Positions 55,493-64,000 of a DNA stretch of 64,000 nucleotides are shown piece after piece (position 1 is the first letter of the stretch; every line of letters begins with the position of its first letter). The DNA lies in contig PVNU02001879.1 in NCBI GenBank assembly GCA_003013855.2, positions 310,001 through 374,000 of the forward strand. The letters run 5' to 3'. The translations under genes were made by a program, and so were the position numbers. The notes below the pieces were generated by a model, which ran no database searches, was not told the origin of the DNA, and worked only from the letters and a program-made list of their open reading frames with translations. Origin of the DNA: Liriodendron chinense. Lineage: Eukaryota > Streptophyta > Magnoliopsida > Magnoliales > Magnoliaceae.

Positions 55493-58400
55493 TTATCGTG
55501 TAAAGCAACAGTTACAAAAAAGTCTAACTTCCATCTCATCAAAGAAGCGGTAATAGGCAATCCTCCAAGACTTCTTGAGCATCAAAACGCCACAAAAGGC
55601 CCAAAATCCCATAGCAAATCCTGGTCCCATCGCAGAGTAAAACCAAAGCATTTCATTACCTCCATCTTCTTTTACATCACCACCAACAGGTGTTGGACCT
55701 TGAGATGTCTCATCACTATCACACTTATTTGTAAGAGGAGGTCCACAAAGACCATTGTTGCCCATGTAAATAGAAGGATCTAGAAGTGTTTGGAGCTGAT
55801 TTCCCAATGGAATTTTCCCCGACAAGTTATTACTCGACAAGTTCAAGTAACTTAGAAAAGTTAAACTTGACATGCTATGAGGAATTGTACCTGAAAGCTG
55901 ATTTTTTGAGAAATCCAAAGACTCTAGCAATGCCAATTCACCAATCTTGTCTGGAATCTTTCCGATCAAATGGTTTCCAGATAAGTTTAAGACTCGTAAT
56001 CCCAAAAGACTTGTGAGTCCTTTAGGGATCTCTCCAGATAAACTATTTCTTGAAAGGTCCATGCATGTAACAAGTGAAACTGTTCTAGTGTATTCAAGCA
56101 TTACCCCCCTTTGTAGACACATACAAGTTCTCCACGTAATATGATGTTCTTGTACCTCCGTAGGAAAGATTGAGGTTTGTCTTCTTCATGGCCACGAGAT
56201 CTTCAAAACTTTGAGGAATTGAACCGGATAAACGATTTTGTCCCACATCAAGGATTTGAAGAGAAGATAGGTTCGATAATTGTCGTGGGATGTTGCCAGT
56301 AAACATATTTGATCGTAAACTCAGAATTCTTAAAACTGGAAAGCTTTCGCCAATCCAAGTGGGAATATGACCTGAGAAATTGTTGTGTCCAAGGTCGAGA
56401 GTCTCCAGACCAGTACATTTCTTCAAAGATATAGGGACTTCTCCCGATAGGTTATTGTTGCTCAAGTGCATTGTTTGTAGTTGACGTAACAGACCCAAAG
56501 ACCTGGGTACTCCTCCCGATATCCTGTTCTTGCTCAAATCAAGTGCCTGAAGAGCTACACAATTACCCAATCTCACCGGAATGATGCCACTTATATTATT
56601 TCGGGAAAGGTCAAGGACAGTTAAAGAATTCATTCCTTCTATGGATGAGGGAATTATGCCACTGATTTGGTTACCTTTGGCAGAAAAGATTTCCAAATTG
56701 TGCATGGCGGATGTAAAATTTGGTGGGATTGGCCCAGAAAATTGATTGTTGGAGAGATCAAGGACTATGGCTCCATTCAATATGCAAGGTATGGGACCAC
56801 TGAAATTATTGGAACTCAAATCAATGGTGTAGGCCTGAGGCTGCATTTTTAAAGGGTTGGGCAATTGGCCAGAAATCTGGTTATTTGAAAGGTTCAGTCG
56901 ATTAACTTGGTGTGTTAAATCCCAAAACCAGGTGGGCATGATGTCGGAGATGGTTGTGTTAGAGAGATCCAAGTCCTCTAAGTATTTTTGTGTTCGTAGC
57001 CAGAGAGGAAATCGAGGACCTAAATGACATGATCCTAGGTTAATTGTAGAAAGCTGAAATGGAGGGGCCCAATCAGAGTGTGGATAAAAAACCAAAGAAT
57101 TGGAAGACAAGGATAACGACGTCAACTTTTTGAGGTTTTCAAAATGACTTTCAGACACGTTTCCTGTTAAGGAATTGTAAGAGAGGTACAGCCTAGACAA
57201 GTTGGAAAGTTGTCCTAAAGTTGTTGGAATTGTCCCATTCAACTCATTCCCCGAGAGATCTAATGTTTCCAACGAAGACAATCCTCCAAGAGATGCAGGG
57301 ATATTCCCATTCAACTGATTCCCCGAGAGATCTAATGCTTCCAAGGAAGACAATCCTCCAAGAGCTGCAGGGATATTCCCATTCAACTGATTCCCCCAGA
57401 GAGATAAACTTTGTAAGGAAGGCAATCTTCCAAGAAGAGCTGCAGGGATTTGGCCGGTCAGCATGCAATTAGGCAGAGCAAGGTATTTAAGATTTTTGAG
57501 CTCATCTAACCAATCAGGAATGGCCGCATGCATATGGTATCCATACAAAAACAGGGTCTCTAAATTGATAAGCTTAGTTATGGCTCTTGGAATGCTACCA
57601 CCTGTTTTATTCTCACCCAAAAATAACAAAGAAAGATCCACAAGTGAGGTAATATTCCCAATAGACACTGGGATTCCTCCCTGCAGCTGCTGATTGAAAG
57701 ATAGTTGAAGTAGCTTCAGCTTACTCCAGCTTCCTTCAAGGATCTCTGACCAAATGTTATGATCATCAGTTGATTCCAACGACAACTCTTCCAAGTTGGG
57801 AAGTTGTGAAAATTGATAAAGAATCTGACCTTGAAACTTGTTAACTGAGAGACCTAAAGACACAAGGCTACTAATGTTAGCTATCCAGTTTGGAATTGAT
57901 CTAGAGTTGAATTCGTTCCAATAGAGATCAAGGACACGGAGAGATGTGAAATTAACAGAAGCAAGAGTTGGAGAAATATATGAAAGACCACAATATTGTA
58001 AGGATAGCTCAACGAGGGAAGGACACTTGTTCATTACGTGCACCCAATCATGGCTTGCCATAGAAAGGTCCACAAAAGACATGTCGAGGTACTTTAGAGA
58101 AGGTAGCCTTGTCAACCACCACAGGTTTTTGGAACTCAAGAGGAAATTGAAAGAAAGCTTCAGGGAGATGAGTTTAGAGAGGTTTCCAAGCTGACGAGGG
58201 ATTCTCCCACTGAATCCTGCATCGGACAAGTTCAAATGCCTCAGCTCCTTCATGGAACCCAAGAAATCTGGAATTGGGGAGCCATGAAAAGCATTGTAGC
58301 TCAAGTCCAAGAACTGAAGATGCTTCAGTTCCACCAAAGCTGGATCAATTCTGCCACTTAGACCGTAACTGTAAAGGTCGAGTTGAAGAACGTACCCAGT

Positions 58401-58640
58401 TATGTTGTGGCAGGTAATACCTCTCCATTTGCAGCAGTCAGAGGCAGAGGCTTCATCATCCCAAGAAGAGAGACGAATATTGGAGGGATCGTTGAGAGCC
58501 TTCCGAAAGGTAGTGAGAGCTTTTCTCTCCGAATCCAAGCAACCACTCACCTTCAAATATCCTTCCCAATATATTAATACATTTAAAAGAAATAGAAAAG
58601 TAAGAAAGCCTCTCTTCTGAGAAGAACAACTGATCTCCAT
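55493..58640 (-). CDS. LRR receptor-like protein 3 (EIX2-like RLP), split by a one-base frameshift
   Basis: The architecture is as in gene 1, with which it is nearly identical: signal peptide, LRRNT (SASDCCKWRGITC), LRR domain including the WAPPFQL..GSCHLGPRFP segment missing from gene 2, island, four LRRs, LRRCT (NGLCGPPL), transmembrane GFAMGFWAFCG and tail KKSWRIAYYRFFDEME. The first frame (56094-58640, 848 residues) ends YVSTKGGNA and stops. The remaining 200 or so residues (island end to tail, to the TAA at 55493) are in the next frame. The cause is a six-C run at about 56104-56109 on plus where gene 1 reads GCCCC, i.e. one extra base. The total length is one base over a whole number of codons. 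If real, the product lacks the last LRRs and membrane anchor; if an assembly error, this is an intact receptor of about 1048 residues. Confidence 0.88.
57230..57440 (-). repeat. Tandem 72-bp LRR units in RLP gene 3
   Basis: Three consecutive NGNIPA(A/S)LGGLSSL(E/Q) units with a 72-bp period. Two of the units (57245-57388) are closer to each other than to their counterparts in gene 1, suggesting conversion within this copy. Confidence 0.65.
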
Positions 58641-58711
58641 TCCTTCTCTCTCTTTCTGCTCTAGAAAAAAGGAAAATAGCTTCTTTGATAATTTCTCCCT
58701 CCGCTCTCCTT

Positions 58712-58719
58712 AATTTATA
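58712..58719 (-). promoter_or_regulatory. TATA box of RLP gene 3
   Basis: TATAAATT on the minus strand, 72-79 bp upstream of the ATG at 58640, conserved in genes 1 and 2. Confidence 0.65.
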
Positions 58720-58854
58720 AGATTTGAAGACCCCATATCTATCCATCATGCTAGCTCACCATCATTTTCTCCTAACGCAGATCAAGCAATCCTAACCATC
58801 CACTTGAAATGGTGGAAGACTCACCACCAGTTTTAAAATGGTGGAAGAGTCACA

Positions 58855-59185
58855 CTTTCGCAGGCATCTCCTGCACTCGGAATCTAGGTGGGGCCCACCG
58901 TGATGTTAGTGAGAAATCTTCGCCGTCCAACCATTTTGTGAAATCATTTTAGGCGTTTCCACCAAAAAATGAAAGGGATCCAAGACTCAAGTGGGCCGAA
59001 AATGTGACGATTGAACTTCCACAGTTGAAATATTCGTGGGGCCATAGAAGTTTCGAATCAGGATAATATTTGTGTTTTAAGTTCATCTCAGTAGGAATGA
59101 CATTATGAACGGTATGGATGGCATATAAACATCGCTGTGGACCCGTAGAGGTTTCAACGGTAGGAATTTCCCTACCCACCTTCAT
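58855..59185. mobile_element. Truncated palindromic element upstream of RLP gene 3
   Basis: From CTTTCGCAGGCATCTCCTGC through GTGGGGCCCACCGTGATG to GGTAGGAATTTCCCTACCCA it matches 4855-5185. It lacks the first 20 bp of the left terminus and the whole right arm, which is replaced by the shared CTTGGCCACAGACTTTTGGG sequence. It occupies the same place as the complete element at 4836-5345. Confidence 0.65.
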
Positions 59186-59299
59186 CTTGGCCACAGACTT
59201 TTGGGGACAAGGATTGTCGTCCATCCATTCTACGATCCACATTACAGAAAGGTGTGCCACCTCCACTTCGGCTCCTGTACGTACGATTTGTCCGTAACG

Positions 59300-59880
59300 G
59301 ACGCGGATTAAGTCCTTCCTCGGGCTGATCTGTGAAGGGGTCCACCGGAGCGTTGGATCTAATGCCTTAAAATGATCTTAAAAAATGAATGGACGGCGTG
59401 GATAAACAGATACATAACGGTGGGTCCCTCCATAGATCAGACTGAGGAAGGATCGCAAACCCCGTCCATCAAAAACAATGAATACCGAGAGCGGATTGCC
59501 TGTCACCCCTGGCTGTGTGGGGTCCACAGAGTTGTTATTGAAAAATCCATTCCGTCTATCTGTTTTTAAAGACCACAATAGGATAGTATTCTAAAACCCA
59601 AGCAGATCCAAAACTCAGGTGGGCCATACTAACGGAACAGTGGTAACAACAACATCCACCATTGAAACCTTCCTGGAGTTTATCATGATGTTTATATTCC
59701 ATCCAGACCGTTCATAGAATTATTACCAATCAGATAAACTCTAGGAACAAATATCATCCGGATACAAAACTTCTATGACTGTCAGGCATTCAATTCCTAT
59801 TGTTTCGTGTGGTATGGCCATCTACCTGATGTTTTCAATCGTATCCAATTGGGGCTTTAAAAAATGCCCATATGACGCAT
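59300..59880. mobile_element. Palindromic-element pair, second one with interior retained
   Basis: A right-arm fragment (59300-59440) corresponds to 5490-5650. It is followed by GAGAGCGGATTGCCTGTCAC and a left arm starting TGTGTGGGGTCCACAGAG (59515) that runs through a full centre to about 59870 (GGCTTTAAAAAATGCCC). At 5700-5850 the second one is reduced to its ends. Confidence 0.55.
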
Positions 59881-60322
59881 CCTGCCACACTTCCTCTCAC
59901 GGCAGCACCTTTTTATGAAAGTAAAGAAGGCCTTTTGAGAATTGAGTGTGGGCCCACAAAATTGACTTTCGAGGCCACCACTCGCCGATCTAATCCGTTC
60001 ACTTGAATCGGACATTTATGAACCAATAGGAGGGTTATTTCAAAAAAATAAATAAATTAGAGCTTTTTGTGGCCCACACTTATGTTAACATTATGAGTTA
60101 ATTTCGAACTGTTTTCTCTGGTTTGGTCCATCTGTGATGAGTTTTGCACTTAAACTTGGATAGATGGCATGAAATTAAAACTCTCTTCATGTAGATGGCT
60201 TGGATTTGCTCTAATGCTATCTAGTGGACCCCATATAATAGGTGAGAAGTGTTCAATAGATGAACACCTTGCGCGGGAAATGCCATTTGGCTGTTTTCTT
60301 TGTTTCTTCTACTTTTTTTTAG
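59881..60322. other. Spacer without recognised features
   Basis: It contains GTGGGCCCAC motifs near 59950 but no complete element and no supported gene. Confidence 0.35.
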
Positions 60323-62404
60323 GAGGGAACTATTTGGCTATTAGGACCGTTGCCACTTCCATGGGACCCACTCCAGCGAGCTTCCAACTTTCATCTGGCA
60401 TCATTTCCTCCACTCCAGCGAGCTTCTGAGTATTTTTTTTTTTTTTTTTTTTGGAGTTAACTGTCATAACTCCGTGCAGGTTACAGATACCGTGAAAATA
60501 GGGCTCACTTTTGGGCAATCAATTAGTGTTCAAATGAGGTGATTCCAAAGTCATCTGAAAGTTAATCAAATTACCTTTCCAACCAATATAAGATGACCCA
60601 AATCAGACATGCAACGATGGAGTTATGACCGTTTTCGTCAGATCTGTGAATAACGGAATATCACTAATGACAGTGAATTTGGGCCCACTTTTGGGCAATC
60701 AAGTGTTGTACAAATGAGGTGATTCAAAGGCCATTAGAAATTTCATCAAATTACCTTTCCAACAAATGCAAGATCACCAAAATCAAACATGTAACAAGGG
60801 AGTTATGACCATTTCCATCTAATCTGCGAACGATGAAGTATCGACAAACAACGGTGACTTTGGGCCCACTTTTAGTCAATTAAGTGGTCTCCAAATGAGG
60901 ATATTCTAAAGCCATATGAAATTTCTTCAAATCAGCTTTCCAACAAGTATAAGATCACCCAAATCGGACATGTAATGAGGGAGTTATGACTACTTTCATG
61001 AGTGTCAATGATTAGAGATGGTCAATGAGTATCGGCGATTGCCAACTCTCAGTGCGTGTTGTCAATCGCTGATACTCGTCGAGTATCAACAAGGGTTAGT
61101 GAGTGTCAGCAATTGGCGACGGTCAGTGAGTATCAACGACGGTCAGTAAGTATTGGCAATTGACGACGATCAGTGAGTATCGGCGATCACCGATACTCAC
61201 CGAGTATTGGCGATCTCCAATACTCACCGAGTATCAGCGACGATCGGTGAGTATCAATAATGGTCAGTGACTATTGAGGGTTGGCGACCGTCAGTGAGTG
61301 TCGGCAATTGTCGATACTCACCAAGTATCAGCGACGGTTAGTGAGTATTGGCGATTGACGACGGTCAGTGTCTATCAGTGAAAATAGTTATAACTCCTTC
61401 GTTACATGTCCGATTTGGGTGATCTTATACTTGTTGGAAATGTAATTTGTTAAACTTTTAGATAACCTTAGAATCACCTCATTTGGACACCATTTGATTG
61501 ACTAAAGGGGGTCTCATAGTCATTGTCATTTGTTGATACTTCGTCATTCATAGATCCGACGAAAACGGTCATAACTTCCTCTTTACATATCTGATTTGGG
61601 TGATCTTGTACTTGTTGGAAAGGTAGTTTGATAAAATTTCTAATGGATTTAGAATCACCTCATTTGGACACCATTTAATTGTCCAAAAGTGGGCCCAAAG
61701 TCACTTTCATTCGTCAATACTCCATCATTCACAGATCAATGAAAACAATAATAACTCCTTCATTATATGTACGATTTAGGTGATCTTATAGTACTTGTTG
61801 GAAAGGTAATTTGATAAAATTTAAGATGGATTTGGAATCACCTCATTTGGATACCACTTGATTACCAAAAGATGGGCCCAAATTCACTGTCATTCGTCGA
61901 TACTCTATCGTTTGCAAATCCTATGAAAACGGTCATAGCTCCCTCGTTACATGTCCAATTTGAGTGATCTAGTACTTGTTGGAAAGGTAATTTAACGAAA
62001 TTTCATATGGCTATGGAATCACCTCATTTGGAACCCACTTGATTGTCCAAAAGTGGTCCCAAAATAACTATCATTCGTCGATAATCCGTGGTTCGTAGAT
62101 CCAACAAAAATGATAATAATTCCCTCGTTACGGGTCCAATTTAGGTGATCTTATACTTGTTGGAAATGTAATTTGATGAAATTTTAGATGACTTTAGAAT
62201 CACATCATTTGGACACCATTTGATTACCCAAAAGTGTGCTCTATTTTTGTGGAATTTGTAATTTACATGGAGTTATGACAATTAACTAAAAAAACACTCA
62301 GAAGTTCGTTGGAATGGAGGTAATGATGCCGAATACATGCACAAAGCTCGTCGGAGTGGGACCCACGGAGGTGGCAACGGTCCAACAACCAAATAGTCCC
62401 TTCC
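60323..62404. mobile_element. 2.1-kb foldback element with arrayed arms
   Basis: The outer ends are inverted repeats: the left GGGAACTATTTGGCTATTAG (60325) and the complement of the right GGGACTATTTGGTTGTTGGA (ending 62400), continuing through CCGTTGCCAC, GGGACCCACTCC and ATAACTCC. Inside, the left arm holds three and the right arm five units of about 180 bp in opposite orientation. Each unit reads GGGCCCACTTTTGGGCAATC, CAAATGAGGTGATTC, AATTACCTTTCCAACAA and GGAGTTATGACC. Units start near 60501, 60681 and 60862 on the left and recur near 61487, 61671, 61855, 62035 and 62215 on the right. A minisatellite forms the loop. No coding capacity and no sure target duplication. Confidence 0.8.
61005..61385. 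repeat. Central minisatellite of the foldback element
   Basis: Roughly 20-bp degenerate units CGGTCAGTGAGTATCGGCGA and the complementary form CGCCGATACTCACCGAGTAT are interspersed, so the loop itself can pair locally. Confidence 0.75.
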
Positions 62405-62687
62405 CAATTAAAAAGAAGAAAAGAAGGAAAAGGTACATACATCAGCTTCATTTTTCATATCATTCCCTAAAATGAGCTTTCAAAATGGTTAGATGGTGTG
62501 GATTTAAGGTACATACATCACTGTGAGCCCCACAGTCAGGGGTCCCACCCACCTCAGTGTATCCGGGTCTCACCTAATCCGCTTCCGTCCCCTTGTGCCA
62601 TATGTTTGGATGGGCTTGATTTTTTATTTCAGTTGATCTTCATGCTATGGCCCCACCGTCTGTACTTATGGACGCCGTTTGGCTGGT
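62405..62687. repeat. Right-end fragment of a palindromic element
   Basis: Right arm sequence (CCCTAAAATGAGCTTTCAAA, 62464) ends in CATACATCACTGTGAGCCCC and the GGATCCCTGACTGTGGGG module in reverse (CCCACAGTCAGGGGTCCCAC, 62529), followed by CTCACCTAATCCGCTTCCG. The left arm is missing, probably replaced by the foldback element. Confidence 0.5.
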
Positions 62688-63150
62688 GACCTCAGCACCA
62701 GCCAGCTAGCTGGTATCAAAGCCGTGTGGGCCCCACCATGATGTATGTGTTTTCTCCACTCCGTCCATCCATTTTGCCAGCTCATTAATTTATGAGCTAG
62801 GCCGATCTAAAGATTAAGTGGACTAGGGATTGAACACTAATCGTTGAAAACTTGTTGGGCCCACCGCAATTGTATTTGCCATCCAACCTGTTGATAAATT
62901 CACATAACTGGGATGAAGGGAAAACAGAAATATCAGCTTGTTCCAAAACTTCTATGGCCTTTAAGAAATTTCCAATGGCAGGCAATTAATCCTCACTGTT
63001 TCCTGTGGTGTGGTCCACTAAAGCTTTGAATCTGTCTCTTTTTTTGCTCACACACTAAAATGTGTTGGAAAAATGGATGAACGGCATGGATAACTTGAAC
63101 ATCAGCTAGCTGGCTTGCGTTGTGGTCACCAGATGCTCACCCAGCCGATG
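62688..63150. mobile_element. Palindromic element with CCAGCTAGCTGG termini
   Basis: The left side TTTGGCTGGTGACCTCAGCA, CCAGCCAGCTAGCTGGTATC and GTGTGGGCCCCACCATGATG is mirrored on the right by AACATCAGCTAGCTGGC, GGTCACCAGATGCTCACCC and CAGCCGAT. The arms pair through CCATCCATTTT/AAAATGGATG. The central part is shortened. Non-coding. Confidence 0.7.
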
Positions 63151-63269
63151 GGGCATCGGCCATGAATTTTGAGCGGAACCGGAGCATGGGTTCGGAAGTT
63201 TGAAATACTTTAAACCCATGAAGTACAAGGTCTATAATGGTACCCGTAGCTACACGTGATAGGGTGGCC

Positions 63270-63625
63270 TATCTTGTTTTCTTTACGCCCAAAAGGTTAA
63301 ACCACTAGGTGGAGTGACCCCAAGGTATATCAAGCCCTTTTCATTGTCCCCTCCAACCGATGTGGGACTAACCCGACAATCCCCCTCCCACAAGGGATGT
63401 GGGTCTCTTAGAACTGGTTACCGGCTTACTCAGCCCCCTCTCTTGTGGGTCCTAGGGTATGGGCCCCACCATGGCATGGGCTTGGAAGATAACCTTGATA
63501 TGATAATTGTGTCACACCTAAAAGATTAACCCACTAGGTGGAGTGACCCTAAAGTATATCAAGCTCTTTTCGTTGGCCCCTCTAGCTGATGTGGGACTAA
63601 CCCAGCACATCTATGTGAGATCTGT
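63270..63625. repeat. Direct repeat AACCCACTAGGTGGAGTGACC..GATGTGGGACTAACCC
   Basis: About 105 bp (CACTAGGTGGAGTGACCC, AGTATATCAAGC, TTTTC.TTG.CCCCTC, GATGTGGGACTAACCC) occurs at 63302-63372 and 63531-63602. GATGTGGGACTAA wording is common in plant LTR or TRIM elements, but no LTR ends are found. The last 375 bp to the window end hold an (AAT)n tract (about 63688-63713) and nothing else recognised. Confidence 0.45.
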
Positions 63626-64000
63626 TAGATGCAATTATGATCAGATGTAGATTGACCGTGAAGGGCTTTCTCAAAAAACTCCTAAAAAAAAAATAATAAT
63701 AATAATAATAATAAAGGGTTAGCCATAATCAAGCTAAAATTTTGATAAAATCCCTGTTCTCCATTTGAATGTTACTACTCTATCTATTAATCAAGTGAAC
63801 CATATATCTATAAGGAAATGGCTGGATTTCGTGCTAATCAACGTTCACTGTGTGGTTTCCTTGATTAATGTTCTGGTTCTCACACACGAGACATGTTGTA
63901 AATTTGTTACACTTGTGTAAGATAAAACCGGCTCCGCATCCAATCATTGCTGTTTAGATTATGTGTACCTAAAATCAGGCAAATATGATCAGTAGTGGGC

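Overview
The window looks like nuclear DNA from a flowering plant. It carries three intronless leucine-rich-repeat receptor-like protein (RLP) genes, typical GT-AG plant introns, tRNA-derived SINEs, hAT, CACTA and Tourist-type DNA elements, and no bacterial-style gene packing. The GTGGGCCCCACC-type palindromic repeats that fill the spacers remind me of magnoliid genomes (laurels, magnolias). That is recollection, not proof.

Layout. All three RLP genes lie on the minus strand: about 1.4-4.6 kb, 22.4-25.3 kb and 55.5-58.6 kb. Each sits in a copy of one duplicated segment that includes 1-2 kb of 3' flank and about 150 bp of promoter with a conserved TATA box. The middle gene is open from signal peptide to cytoplasmic tail but lacks about 97 residues of its LRR domain. 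The first gene has a one-base deletion that removes its membrane anchor. The third has a one-base insertion in a C-run that splits it before its last four LRRs. The only other protein-coding signals I can support are a two-exon 5' end of a TPR (probably TPR/SET) protein at 52.6-52.9 kb, one LEUNIG-like WD-repeat exon at 47.25-47.36 kb, and a doubtful fragment near 49.5 kb.

The rest is repeat. The dominant family is a roughly 400-535 bp palindrome built around an arm that begins TGTGGGGCCCACCGTGATG. There are about 20 full, partial or deleted copies. One (26798-27332) is bounded by a perfect 10-bp direct repeat. Several copies are assembled into a 4.7-kb complex unit present as two neighbouring pairs (A+B at 10.0-18.0 kb, C+D at 31.1-37.7 kb) plus a partial copy E (39.0-41.1 kb). 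Two hAT-type insertions with 8-bp target duplications mark these units and give conflicting histories. At 60.3-62.4 kb lies a 2.1-kb foldback element whose arms are arrays of about 180-bp units around a central minisatellite.

How it fits together: the RLP cluster is a small expanding and decaying immune-receptor-type family in a spacer that is itself being duplicated and rearranged by long-palindrome elements. No rRNA, tRNA gene or CRISPR was seen.
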